Source: Gemmobacter sp.
GTDB taxonomy: Bacteria > Pseudomonadota > Alphaproteobacteria > Rhodobacterales > Rhodobacteraceae
Direction: 5' to 3'
DNA length: 64,000 nt
Assembly: GCF_034676705.1 (NCBI RefSeq)
Contig: NZ_JAUCBS010000011.1
Span: forward strand, 62,001-126,000
Shown here one piece after another: positions 36,615-45,419 of the stretch (position 1 is its first letter; every line of letters starts with the position of its first letter). The notes beneath the pieces are model-generated. The model had not been told where the DNA came from. It worked only from the letters and a program-made list of their open reading frames with translations, and ran no database searches. The translations under genes were made by a program, and so were the position numbers.

Positions 36615-37355
36615 ATGCTCCCGACATCTCTCGACCACGCGCAGCCTGCCGACACAGACAGCCCTGGGCTGCGCAATATCGAACGGGTCAACCTGACCGA
36701 AGAAGTGCATCGCGAACTGGCACGTGGCCTTAGCTCTGGCCGGTTTCTGCCGGGGGCCAAGCTGGGCATTCGGGATCTGGCCGAGGAGATGGGCATCAGT
36801 CCCACTCCGGTGCGCGAGGCGCTGCAGCAACTGGTCGCCGAAGGCGCCTTGACCCAGGCGGCAGGCCGGTCGTTTCGCGTGCCCGAACTTGGCCCCGACG
36901 ACTACAGGGAACTGCGCCACCTGCGCCAGATGCTGGAAGGCGAGGCCGCCGCCCTTGCCGCCCCACGCATCCCCGTCAGCGCCATCGACCAGCTGGAAGC
37001 AATGCATCAGCGGCTGGCCGACGCCAAGGCGCAGGCGAATTTCAAGCAAGCCATGTTCCACAACCAGGAATTCCACCTGCGGGTTTGCGCGGAATCCGGC
37101 GCCCAGCGGCTTTTGCGCATTGTCGAGGGGCTGTGGTTGCAGATGGGGCCGCTGCTGAACATGCTGTACACCCGATCCGGGGTGCCCGGCCCGGTGCAGC
37201 CACGCCATGGGCATCTGCTGCTGATCGATGCCTTCCGCGCCCGCGACCCCGAAGCTGCGCGCCGTGCGCTGGTCGATGACATCGCTGGGGGTTCCAACGA
37301 AATCCTTGCCGCGCTGGCGCCCCGCCGCAGCGCCGGAAAGCGAGCAGGCGAATGA
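36615..37355 (+). CDS. GntR-family regulator, FadR (FCD) subfamily
   Basis: 246 aa. Winged helix at about 25-90 with LGIRDLAEEMGISPTPVREAL, the GntR signature. The effector domain (about 95-225) is an all-helical FCD fold with metal-binding candidates in HNQEFHLRV and the late GHLLLIDAFRARD. FCD regulators usually bind organic acids and repress catabolic operons. It is divergent from the ThDP/Liv operon and overlaps the next gene by 4 bp (ATGA), so it probably controls both. Confidence 0.9.
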   Translation: MLPTSLDHAQPADTDSPGLRNIERVNLTEEVHRELARGLSSGRFLPGAKLGIRDLAEEMGISPTPVREALQQLVAEGALTQAAGRSFRVPELGPDDYRELRHLRQMLEGEAAALAAPRIPVSAIDQLEAMHQRLADAKAQANFKQAMFHNQEFHLRVCAESGAQRLLRIVEGLWLQMGPLLNMLYTRSGVPGPVQPRHGHLLLIDAFRARDPEAARRALVDDIAGGSNEILAALAPRRSAGKRAGE

Positions 37356-39067
37356 CCCATTCCCCCCTGTATCCCGATCTGGTCCTGGCGCCGGATGCGC
37401 TTGTCGATGTGCTGATCGCGGCCGGTATCCGCTATGTCTTTGGCCTCTCGGGCGGGCACACGGGGCGAATTTTTGCCGCACTGGAAAAGCGGCAGGATGC
37501 GATACGCACCTTGCTGGTACGTGAAGAAAGCCTTGGCTCGGCCATGGCAGAAACCATCGGACGCATGACTGGCGTTCCGGGTGTGATCCTGGGTCAGGGA
37601 CCCTGGGTGCTGGGCAACGGTTTGCTGGGGACGATCGAGGCGCGGCTATCCTCGTCGCCGATGTTGCTGCTGACCGATTTTTCCGACACCCCGCCGCATG
37701 ACATGCACGCGCCCTATCAATCGGGCACCGGGGATTATGGCGGCTGGGATGCGCGCGCCGCCTTTGGCGCGGTGACAAAGCAGGTGTTTCATGCCGACAC
37801 GCCGAACGAAGGCGTCATCGCCACACGGCTGGCGGTCAAACATGCGCTGGCAGGCCAGCCGGGGCCGGTGGCGGTGATCTATTCGATTCTGGCGCTGGAC
37901 GGCATGGCGGGCGGGGCGGCGCAGCCCGTGCTGTATCCGGCCGCGCCCTACATCCGGCCGGCAGAACCCGGCCTGCCCGACCTGGGTCCGGCGACAGCGA
38001 CGATGGCCGGGGCGGCACGGCCGCTGATCCTGGCCGGGAACGGCGTGCGGATCGGCGGCGCCGAAACAGCCCTTGCGGCACTTGCGGCCCGTTGCACCAT
38101 TCCGGTCGTCACGACGCCCAGCGGCAAGGGGGTCTTCGACGAAACCAGCCCCCTGTCGGCGGGCACCATCGGCAGCTATGGCAACCCGCTGGCCAATCAT
38201 GCGCTGCGGGCCGCCGATGTGGTTCTGGTGGCCGGCAGCAAGTTGTCGGCGTCGGACACGCTGACCGGGGCGCATCCGCTGATCGACCCGGCGCGGCAGA
38301 CCCTGATCCAGATCGACACCGAACCGCGCAATCTGGGCTGGACCCAGCCGGTCACCCATGCCCTGCAAGGCGGCGCGGCCCCGGTGCTGCGGGCCCTGGC
38401 CCAGGCCATGAACCCTGCGTCACCGGGTGCAAGCTGGCTGGCCGGGGTGAACGTGCCGCGCACGCTGCCGCTGCCGCACGAAAGCGGGGGGGTGCTGACG
38501 CCGCCCGGGATCATCGCAGCCATGCAGGCTCATCTGCCGCCCGAAACGATCTACACCTGCGACGCCGGCGAAAACCGCATCTTCATGCTGCACTACCTGC
38601 GCACATTGGCGCCGGGGCGGTTTTCGCAGCCGGCCGGCGCAGGGCCGATGGGCTATGCCGTGCCCTCCGCCATGGCGCAGCGGCTGCTGAACCCGGAACT
38701 GCTGGTGGTGGCCTTTGGCGGCGATGGCGGATTTTCCATGACGATGAATGGCCTGCTGACTGCGGTCGAGGAATCGTTGCCGATCCTGTGCGTCGTCATG
38801 AACAACAGCGCGCTTGGCTGGTCGCAGCATTCACGCGGACCATTCGCCACGCAATTCGCCCGGGTCGATTACGCCGCCATAGCGCGTGGCATGGGCTGCG
38901 TGGGCGTCGCCGTCCGGGCGCCAAGGGATCTGCCGGGCGCGCTGCGGGCCGCCACACTTGCGGTGCGGCAGGGCCAGCCCGCCGTGATCGACGTGGAAAC
39001 CACCATGGACATTTCCTTTGCAGAGCTGGCCGACGCCCGCACACGCACTGTCTTTGCCGCCGGCTGA
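37352..39067 (+). CDS. Thiamine diphosphate-dependent enzyme, acetolactate synthase-like (2)
   Basis: 571 aa. The N-terminal domain has GLSGGHTGRIF and the Glu in LVREESLGSAMAETIGRMTG; the C-terminal ThDP motif is AFGGDGGFSMTMNGLLTA followed by VVMNN. It is full length with all three domains. It is only distantly similar to the first ThDP enzyme in the block, so it probably catalyses a different step. Coupled to the GntR gene and followed 27 bp later by the lactonase gene. Confidence 0.85.
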   Translation: MTHSPLYPDLVLAPDALVDVLIAAGIRYVFGLSGGHTGRIFAALEKRQDAIRTLLVREESLGSAMAETIGRMTGVPGVILGQGPWVLGNGLLGTIEARLSSSPMLLLTDFSDTPPHDMHAPYQSGTGDYGGWDARAAFGAVTKQVFHADTPNEGVIATRLAVKHALAGQPGPVAVIYSILALDGMAGGAAQPVLYPAAPYIRPAEPGLPDLGPATATMAGAARPLILAGNGVRIGGAETALAALAARCTIPVVTTPSGKGVFDETSPLSAGTIGSYGNPLANHALRAADVVLVAGSKLSASDTLTGAHPLIDPARQTLIQIDTEPRNLGWTQPVTHALQGGAAPVLRALAQAMNPASPGASWLAGVNVPRTLPLPHESGGVLTPPGIIAAMQAHLPPETIYTCDAGENRIFMLHYLRTLAPGRFSQPAGAGPMGYAVPSAMAQRLLNPELLVVAFGGDGGFSMTMNGLLTAVEESLPILCVVMNNSALGWSQHSRGPFATQFARVDYAAIARGMGCVGVAVRAPRDLPGALRAATLAVRQGQPAVIDVETTMDISFAELADARTRTVFAAG

Positions 39068-39094
39068 CGCCGGCGCACCGCTTGGGAGGAGCGC

Positions 39095-40027
39095 ATGAAC
39101 AACCCCGCCTATCAGGTCGTGAACCGCGGCCTGCGGTTTCCCGAAGGTCCGGTCGTGATGGACGATGGCTCGGTCATCGTGGTCGAGATCGAACGCCGCA
39201 CCATCACCCGCTGCCACCCCGATGGCCGCAATGAGATCGTCGCCCAGCTGGACGGCGGCCCCAACGGGGCCGCGATCGGCCCGGATGGCGCGCTGTATAT
39301 CTGTAACAACGGCGGGTTCGACTGGTACGAGAGCCCCGAAACCGGCCTGCGCCCTCATGGTCAGGCGCAGGACTATTCTGGCGGCCGGATCGAGCGGCTG
39401 GATCTGGCCACTGGCGTGCTGACGGTGCTGTATACCGCGTCGGACAAGGGGCCGCTCAAGGGACCGAACGATCTGGTGTTCGACGATCACGGCGGGTTCT
39501 ACTTCACCGACCACGGCAAGATGCGCCCGCGCGAGATGGATCGAGGCGCGGTCTGCTATGCCAGGATCGACGGATCGTTCATTCAAGAGGTGATCGGCCC
39601 GATCCATTCGCCCAACGGCATCGGCCTGTCGCCCGACGGTCGCACCCTGTGGGTGGTCGAGACATTCACCTGCCGGCTGTGGAGGTTCGATCTGGACGGA
39701 CCGGGCCAGATCCGTCGCCAACCCTGGCCGCAGTCGCCCAATGGCGGGCGGTTCGTGGCCAACCTGTCGGGCTACCGCGGCTTTGACTCGCTGGCCGTCG
39801 ATGCCGACGGGAACATCTGCATTGCCACGATCTATGAAGGTGCCATCACCGTGATTTCGCCTGCCGGCGAGGTGCTGGAGGTCGTTTCCTTCGAAGATCC
39901 GTTCTGCACGAATATCGCCTTTGGCGGTCCGGACATGCGCGATGCCTACATCACGCTGTCGGCCACGGGTCAACTTGTGCGGATGCCATGGTCCAGGCCG
40001 GGCTTGCGGCTGGCCTTCAACGCCTGA
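39095..40027 (+). CDS. SMP-30/gluconolactonase-family hydrolase
   Basis: 310 aa six-bladed beta-propeller. Motifs RFPEGPVVMDDG (metal-binding Glu), GPNGAAIGPDGALY, KGPNDLVFD (metal Asn/Asp), and SPNGIGLSPDGRTLWV are the SMP-30 calcium-site segments. It likely opens a lactone formed by the operon's dehydrogenases. A good AGGAG site precedes the ATG. No signal peptide, so cytoplasmic. End of the rightward catabolic operon. Confidence 0.9.
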   Translation: MNNPAYQVVNRGLRFPEGPVVMDDGSVIVVEIERRTITRCHPDGRNEIVAQLDGGPNGAAIGPDGALYICNNGGFDWYESPETGLRPHGQAQDYSGGRIERLDLATGVLTVLYTASDKGPLKGPNDLVFDDHGGFYFTDHGKMRPREMDRGAVCYARIDGSFIQEVIGPIHSPNGIGLSPDGRTLWVVETFTCRLWRFDLDGPGQIRRQPWPQSPNGGRFVANLSGYRGFDSLAVDADGNICIATIYEGAITVISPAGEVLEVVSFEDPFCTNIAFGGPDMRDAYITLSATGQLVRMPWSRPGLRLAFNA

Positions 40028-40464
40028 CCGCCGGATCGCGCCCGTTCTGGACGCCGCTTCGGCAAGGACCGTGTGTAGACGCCCCCTTGGATGCAAGCGG
40101 AATCTTGGGCGCGTTTGGGCATGTGATCAGGTGCGGTCGTGTGTCCGGCCTCGAAGATGCGGCCTGTAATGCGCCGCGGGCCTGTTCTCTGATTGCGGCA
40201 TTGTCAATCGGGAAAGCGAAACTTCCGTCTGGGGTCATGGTTCTCTCCGAGGTCACGCGTGCTGTGCCTCATCATGGTATTCGGTGCTGATCGTCTTCAA
40301 TGTATGGCTCGGGTTCTGTGAAATACTCCACATCCCATCGGCCCGCGCGAGATCGATCAACCTCCGCCCCTTCGGGACTTCGCTCCCCGCCAGCCGAGGC
40401 GGGAATTCAGGTCAGGCAACGGCCTCCTTTGTCCAAGTGAACTCGGTCTCTTTCTTCCATATGG
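40028..40464. other. Gap between catabolic block and IS remnant
   Basis: About 435 bp with no supported gene. It marks the right border of the catabolic block and probably includes its terminator and decayed IS sequence. Confidence 0.4.
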
Positions 40465-40578
40465 TCAACATGAGCACAGCGCGTGTTTGTCGACGCGGGT
40501 GGCGATGCGTCGGAACTGCTTGAGTTTGCAGAAGAACCGCTCGATGAGATTGCGCCGCCTGTAGAGGTCTTGCGGGAC
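40465..40578 (-). pseudogene. IS5-family transposase C-terminal fragment
   Basis: The minus strand reads DLYRRRNLIERFFCKLKQF followed by RRIATRVDK and ends at a TGA. This is the conserved last segment of IS5-type (ISL2/IS427-like) transposases containing the catalytic Glu (RNLIERFF). The rest is missing, so it is a remnant unrelated to the IS903-like copies. Confidence 0.75.
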
Positions 40579-40758
40579 CTAGCGGGCAGCGGTCTTCTGA
40601 GTGAAGCGACATCCACGTCGTCTGGCATCTGGAGGTTGAAAAAGCGAGATCGACGTGAAGACCGGCTTCGAGAAAGGCCTACCCTCAAACCCGACCTTGA
40701 TGGAAACACCTTGACATGTGGGTGGCAAAGCGCCACCTATAGGTGCAGGAGGTGTCCT

Positions 40759-41118
40759 ATGGCTCAATCCGTAAAATTTGCCGACGACGCCCTGATCGAT
40801 GAAGCACGCGCGGTTGCAGATCTCCAGAGCCGGTCGTTGGCCGGCCAGATCACGCATTGGGCGCGGATAGGTCGCGCTATCGAGCGATCCGGCAACTTCG
40901 ACCACCTTAAGCTTTCGCGAGTGCTGGCGGGGCAGCTCCCGACAACTGTCCTTACCGCCGAGGAGAAGGCGGTCTGGTCCGAGCGGTTTCTCGTGACGAT
41001 GTCCGACCCGGGACCGGGCGAAGAGACCTTTTTCAACGAACTGCGGAAGAGTGGCAAGGCGGTGGGTCTCGATGGCTCTGGTAAGATCGTCTACGCGGAT
41101 GGCACTCCCGAAGGATGA
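40759..41118 (+). CDS. ParD-like antitoxin of zeta module, copy 2
   Basis: 119 aa from the ATG at 40759 with AGGAGGT 6 nt upstream; the frame stays open back to 40483, but that stretch is IS remnant. Same family as copy 1: DNA-binding N-terminal part then toxin-neutralising region, ending KIVYADGTPEG. This copy keeps its native upstream DNA, so it probably retains its promoter, unlike copy 1. It overlaps the toxin gene by 4 bp. Confidence 0.84.
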   Translation: MAQSVKFADDALIDEARAVADLQSRSLAGQITHWARIGRAIERSGNFDHLKLSRVLAGQLPTTVLTAEEKAVWSERFLVTMSDPGPGEETFFNELRKSGKAVGLDGSGKIVYADGTPEG

Positions 41119-41714
41119 GCCCGACAGTAATCTTGCTTGCCGGTCCCAATGGCGCTGGCAAGTCAACGCTATATAAGACCCGCGTTGCTCCTGCTTTCGC
41201 GGGTCCCTTCGTCAACGCCGATATCATCCAGCGTGATGAGCTTGGAAATGACAGCCCCGAGGCTGCTTATAGGGCAGCAGAGATCGCCGCGAAGCGCAGG
41301 AGCGATCTTTTGGCTACGGGAAGCGACTTCGTGACCGAGACGGTTTTCTCACATCGCTCCAAGCTCGATTTCGTGGGAGAGGCGCGCGAGAGAGGATACA
41401 GTGTCTGGGTGCTGCATATAGGAGTGGATAGCGCCGACCTCTCGGTGATGCGGGTCGCACATCGCGTCGAGTCTGGGGGGCACAATGTCCCCGAGACGAA
41501 GATTCGCGAGCGCTATGATCGCTCGGCACCTCTCATCAGGGAAGCTGTTCTGTTGGCTGAAACAGGCCTTGTCTACGACAACTCGGTCGCGGGCAAGCCC
41601 CCCAAGCTTGTCCTAACCTTTGAACGCGGCCATCTCATGCGAGTACGGCCAGAACCTCCAACCTGGATAAGGCAAGCTTATGCCCCTGAACTCCAAGGTT
41701 CAGGACTTCGGTAA
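41115..41714 (+). CDS. Zeta-toxin family P-loop kinase, copy 2
   Basis: 199 aa, nearly identical to copy 1. Walker A GPNGAGKST at 10-18, then NADIIQRDEL and ETVFSHRSK. The C-terminus is four residues longer (QGSGLR against QA) because it lacks the 5-bp insertion of copy 1. Intact and likely expressed with its antitoxin. Confidence 0.86.
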   Translation: MSPTVILLAGPNGAGKSTLYKTRVAPAFAGPFVNADIIQRDELGNDSPEAAYRAAEIAAKRRSDLLATGSDFVTETVFSHRSKLDFVGEARERGYSVWVLHIGVDSADLSVMRVAHRVESGGHNVPETKIRERYDRSAPLIREAVLLAETGLVYDNSVAGKPPKLVLTFERGHLMRVRPEPPTWIRQAYAPELQGSGLR

Positions 41715-41886
41715 CGGTGCCGTCCCAGTCAAGCAGTTTTGCGCGTGCGGCATGCGCCGCCGGGTCGCGGTCTTGTCCTTTGAGCAATTGATCCGCTTCG
41801 CTGTAAGCGGTGCGCCGGCCCCGTGGTTTCGGCCTGATGCGGTATCGGGCATGCCGTCCTGCAACTGAGTTTGCGGGGGGACGGCG

Positions 41887-42255
41887 GTGGAGCACCAAAA
41901 CGAGCACCGGATGGAGGTGCGTGGGTCGAATGGAGTGTCGCGGATCGAGATCCTTGATGGTCCGACCGGCCGTCGGCGTTGGCCGGATGATCTCAAGGCG
42001 CGGATTGTGGCGGAGAGTTTTCAGCCCGGCGCGCGGGTCTGCGATGTTGCGGCGAAGTATGGGTTGATTGCCCGGCACCTTTCGGGATGGCGCGGTCAGG
42101 CGCGCAAAGGGGAACTGGTCATGCCGATCGATATGCCCCCGGCATTCGTGCCGCTGGTGATCGAGCCATTGGCCGATGTCGTTGCGGCGTCGGTCGACAC
42201 GGGCGTGATCAGGGTCGATATCTGTGGGGCCGTTCTGCATGTGGCGCCGGATTGA
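41887..42255 (+). CDS. tnpA: IS66 accessory protein TnpA
   Basis: 122 aa from a GTG. An HTH_Tnp_1-like helix-turn-helix: RRRWPDDLKARIVAESFQ and CDVAAKYGLIARHLSGWR. The C-terminal half (GVIRVDICGAVLHVAPD) is the usual TnpA ending. Needed with TnpB and TnpC for transposition; here orphaned. Confidence 0.85.
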   Translation: MEHQNEHRMEVRGSNGVSRIEILDGPTGRRRWPDDLKARIVAESFQPGARVCDVAAKYGLIARHLSGWRGQARKGELVMPIDMPPAFVPLVIEPLADVVAASVDTGVIRVDICGAVLHVAPD

Positions 42256-42302
42256 AGCCCGGAGCGCGCGGCGGCCTTGGCGGCGGCTCTGAGGAAGGTA
42301 CT

Positions 42303-42443
42303 GTGATCTTTCCGGATCAGGCGGTGCGGATCGTGATTGCGACCAAGCCGGTGGACTTCCGCAAGGGGCACGATGGGCTGGCCGCCATGGCCCATGCCGA
42401 GCTGGGATTTGCGCCCAAGGCGGGTGTGATGGTGGTGTTCAGG
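42303..42443 (+). pseudogene. tnpB: IS66 tnpB, truncated by IS903-like copy 4
   Basis: From a GTG: VIFPDQAVRIVIATKPVDF, then RKGHDGLAAMAHAELGF and VMVVFR. This is the first half of TnpB (normally about 115 aa). It ends at the IS903-like left end; the second half is not found on the other side. Confidence 0.85.
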
Positions 42444-43494
42444 GGCTCTGTTGCACAAATCGGGTGATGGGCGGGCCTCCCCTTTCCCCTGACAGACTTA
42501 TCCCGCGACCTCTGTCACGGGCGTGCCGAGTGCGGTGAAGCCGTTCAGGACCGCGACCCTGACCTGGAACTCTGCGACCTGACGGTCGAAGTCTCTGGCG
42601 GATAGCCGCTGTCCCAGCAGCTTGACGCAGTGCATCTTGGTTTCTGCGCGACTCCGGCGGTGGTAGCCGCTCCATCGTCGCCAGATGGTTCGACCGACGC
42701 GTTTCGACGTCCGCAGGATTTCGTTTCGCGCGATCGCCCCGGCGGTATCGGTCTTCCAGAACTTGGCATTCTTGCGGGGCGGTATGATCGCGGCAGCCCC
42801 ACGGGCGGCGATCGCGTCATGGCACTTGCGGGTGTCGAAGGCACCATCGGCGGTGACGCTGCCGATCTGCTGTTCGGGCGGGTTCTGGTCCAACAGTTCT
42901 GGCAGCATCGGCGCATCGCCCACGTCGCTCGTGGTGAACTCCGCCGCTCGGATTTCCAGGGACTTCTCGTCGATCCCGATGTGGATCTTGCGCCAGACCC
43001 TGCGTTTTGCACCGCCATGCTTGCGGGCGTTCCACTCGCCTTCGCCCTCGACCTTGATGCCGGTGCTGTCGACCAGCAGATGCAGCGGACCATCCGATCC
43101 ACGGTAGGGGATGTTCACCTTCAGGGTTTTCTGCCGTCGCGACAGCGTGCTGAAGTCAGGCACCGCCCAGTCGAGGCCGATCAGTTGCAGCAGGCTCTCG
43201 ACGAACCCGGTCGCCTGCCTGAGCGCCATGCCGAAGAGGACCTTCATGGTCAGGCAGGTCTGGATCGCGGCATCGCTGTAGTCACGCTGTCGGCCGCGCT
43301 TGCCGGTCCGCGCGGCCTCCCAGGTCATCGCGGGATCGAACCAGATCGTCAGCGAGCCTCGGCGCTTAAGCGCCTTGTTGTAGCTCGGCCAGTTCCGGGT
43401 CTTGTAGGTCGGGGGTGTCGGTCTGCTCATGGCCTCCAGCTATCACGCTGGCTTCACGACATGAATCCCCTCAGGCGTTTTGTGCAACAGAGCC
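42444..43494 (-). mobile_element. IS903-like element (IS5 family), diverged copy 4
   Basis: 1,051 bp with perfect 18-bp ends except at one position, opposite in orientation to copies 1-3 and clearly diverged from them in sequence. Flanking 9-mers GTGTTCAGG and ACTGTCTGG differ, and the interrupted IS66 gene does not resume, so a deletion or recombination occurred at this copy. Confidence 0.88.
42498..43430 (-). CDS. IS903-type transposase, diverged copy
   Basis: 310 aa. Same DDE motifs as copies 1-3 (VDSTGIKVEGEGEW, TADGAFDTRKCH, SRAETKMHCVK), with scattered substitutions such as RQRDYSDAAI for RQPAYGDAAI and KFWKTDTAGAI for KPWKPDTPGAV. Reading frame intact. An older or separately acquired relative of the expanding element. 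Confidence 0.93.
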   Translation of the reverse strand: MSRPTPPTYKTRNWPSYNKALKRRGSLTIWFDPAMTWEAARTGKRGRQRDYSDAAIQTCLTMKVLFGMALRQATGFVESLLQLIGLDWAVPDFSTLSRRQKTLKVNIPYRGSDGPLHLLVDSTGIKVEGEGEWNARKHGGAKRRVWRKIHIGIDEKSLEIRAAEFTTSDVGDAPMLPELLDQNPPEQQIGSVTADGAFDTRKCHDAIAARGAAAIIPPRKNAKFWKTDTAGAIARNEILRTSKRVGRTIWRRWSGYHRRSRAETKMHCVKLLGQRLSARDFDRQVAEFQVRVAVLNGFTALGTPVTEVAG

Positions 43495-44016
43495 ACTGTC
43501 TGGCATCAGCGTGGTCAGGAAATGATACGCCGTCAGCGCTGCGGGCGTTTCGCGGTGCAGCCTGTCAAACGCCGCGATCTGGTCTTGCAAGACCGCAAGG
43601 ACCAGCCGGGCATCCAGTTCAGGATCGTTCACATGGCCGGCCTGAAGCCGCCCGTCGTGATGGTGCTTCACCAGGCGATGATAAGGGTTGCGCGGAAAGG
43701 CCAGCGGATTAAGCCACAGCGTATCAATCGGCGCGCGCGCAAGATCGCCAAAACGCGGCCGCACGGCGGCCAGATGTGGCAGGTCGTGGCGGATGATATT
43801 GTGCCCGACCAGGAACCCGGCCTCGCCCGCCAGGTCTTCAAGCCGGTCGAGCGCGGCCGCACGATCCCCTTTGCGGAAAACGACCTTTGCATCGTCGGAC
43901 CGGCGCACGGCAGCAAAGGCGAAGATGCTGGCCCTGGACGGATCAACCTCCAGATCGACCGAAAGGCATCGGTCGAGGAAGCTTGTCACACTCCGGTCGC
44001 GGTCCGGGCCATCCAT
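43495..44016 (-). pseudogene. Exonuclease/RecQ-type helicase gene, truncated after N-terminal exonuclease region
   Basis: About 174 aa remain. FLDRCLSVDLEVDPS and GHNIIRHDLPHLAAV resemble a DEDD 3'-5' exonuclease core, followed by PIDTLWLNPLAFPRNPYHR and NDPELDARLVLAVLQDQI. Proteins with this start that I know of continue into a RecQ-like helicase. The IS903-like element removes everything after TTLMPDSG; the last codons are IS-derived. The start codon choice is uncertain. It is convergent with nothing and lies downstream of hipA in the same direction. Confidence 0.6.
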
Positions 44017-44093
44017 GCCAGAAATCAGGTTCAGAACGTCGTGTCAGGTCGATCATAGGCACGGCGCGCTGGCAAAGGCCAGCGGGTCTGCGC

Positions 44094-45419
44094 CTAGAGC
44101 AGATTGCAGACCTGATCTGCGCGCTGCAATGAATCGGCGATGATCGGATCGCTCACGCCATCCGGCACCTGGCCGGCCAGATCGCGCCTTGTGCGTTCCA
44201 GCGCCGGGCCAAGACGCTCTGCCATCTCGGCAAGAAGCTCGAGCCCACGGTTTTTCGGCAGGCCGGCAGCCTTTCCTTCAGTCTCAAAGTGGCGCGGCAC
44301 GATCTCGTCAATGCCATAATGGCCGTCGATGGACATGGCGAGCCGATAGCGTTTGCGCTGAAGGCGCCCGGCCTGCAGCACTGGCGCCACGCTCAGGATG
44401 TCATAGAGGGGTGCCAGCCGGAAACGGCCCCGCCGCCCGAGGTGCAGGCTGAAGTTCTTGGCGTGCCCGTCCGAGGCGCCGATCAGGAAATAGAAGATCT
44501 GCGCGCGAAAGAAGGTCTCGCGATCCAGAATCGGGTCATCGGATTCCCGCAGAAGCTCCATGATTTGCCGAATGCTAGGACCGCCCGCCGTCTGGTATTT
44601 CCGCGATGACGGATAGCCCAGCGATTGGCAGATATCCTCTTGCGGCAGGCGTTTCAGGGTATTGCCCTGCCAGACCCGATCGAACCGTTCGACGGCAAGA
44701 ACTGCCAGCCCAGGCAGGACGATCCGTTCGACCGATGCCACGGGCAGCCCGATTTCCCGGGCAAGCGTCATGCAGAAAAGCTCGTTCTCGACGCTGTCGC
44801 GCATGTCGATTTCGTCGGGACCGGGCAGGATGCCCATGGGCGTCTTGAAGATGTGGCTTGTGGGGGTGATCCCGCGCGGTTTCGCCCAATGGCTGCCAAC
44901 ACGCAGATAGGCGGTCTTTTCCTGCGCGCCGGCGATGGAGATGCGGAACTCATCGTCTTCGCTCAGCGCCAAGGGCGCAGCGGCAAGGTTCTTCAGGTCG
45001 GCAACCATTTCTTCGGCCGTGATCTCGCGGTAGTCCATGTCGCGGGGGGCCGGGTCTTCGTCGGGCCCCAGAAACTGCAAGGCGCCCACGCAATCCCGAC
45101 CAAGCGCCGAGAGCAGCGAGAAGACGTCCCTGCCCGCCGCCCCGACCCGCGCCGCGATCCTTGCGCGCAATTCGCCTTCGGCATCTGGCAGAAGGTTGTC
45201 GAAGGTCGCGACAACGGGAGCGCCCTTCCAGGTCTCTTGCGTCAGAGGGAGGGCGCTGGCCACGGGAAAGGCTGTCGCGGACGCCAGCCAGGACGGGTCA
45301 TAGGAAAAGCCGATCCCGCCATCGTTTGCCTGGGTCAACGTACCAACGCGGGTTCGCTCGTACCAGACGGCGGTTTTGCTGCGCTGGACACCCGCCCGCC
45401 TGCGCATTAGGCGGCCCAT
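44094..45419 (-). CDS. hipA: HipA-family serine/threonine kinase toxin (module 2)
   Basis: 441 aa, close to E. coli HipA layout. N-subdomain YERTRVGTLTQANDGGIGF; phosphate loop FRISIAGAQEKTAYL; HIFKTPMG; catalytic loop GASDGHAKNFSLHL; metal site LAPLYDILSV. All key residues are present, so it should be an active kinase. In E. coli the target is glutamyl-tRNA synthetase. It directly follows hipB with a 1-bp overlap. Not a recent duplicate of module 1: the sequences are clearly different. Confidence 0.93.
   Translation of the reverse strand: MGRLMRRRAGVQRSKTAVWYERTRVGTLTQANDGGIGFSYDPSWLASATAFPVASALPLTQETWKGAPVVATFDNLLPDAEGELRARIAARVGAAGRDVFSLLSALGRDCVGALQFLGPDEDPAPRDMDYREITAEEMVADLKNLAAAPLALSEDDEFRISIAGAQEKTAYLRVGSHWAKPRGITPTSHIFKTPMGILPGPDEIDMRDSVENELFCMTLAREIGLPVASVERIVLPGLAVLAVERFDRVWQGNTLKRLPQEDICQSLGYPSSRKYQTAGGPSIRQIMELLRESDDPILDRETFFRAQIFYFLIGASDGHAKNFSLHLGRRGRFRLAPLYDILSVAPVLQAGRLQRKRYRLAMSIDGHYGIDEIVPRHFETEGKAAGLPKNRGLELLAEMAERLGPALERTRRDLAGQVPDGVSDPIIADSLQRADQVCNLL

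Larger units (their letters stand above)
40743..41714 (+). repeat. Zeta toxin-antitoxin module repeat, copy 2
   Basis: 972 bp nearly identical to 14810-15786 in inverted orientation, separated by about 25 kb. Upstream sequence from 40743 leftwards is absent from copy 1, where an IS begins. Confidence 0.9.
41803..42443 (+). mobile_element. IS66-family element, left part only
   Basis: Begins with GTAAGCGG at 41803, the typical IS66 terminus, followed by tnpA and the start of tnpB. It is cut at 42443 by the IS903-like copy 4, and tnpC plus the right end do not continue beyond it. Confidence 0.7.

Noticed and set aside
41635..42240. 201-codon minus-strand frame over the zeta repeat end and IS66 tnpA
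   Set aside because: Spans an IS boundary and is antisense to tnpA. The piece at 41715-41802 could be an old gene fragment, but it is too short to name.
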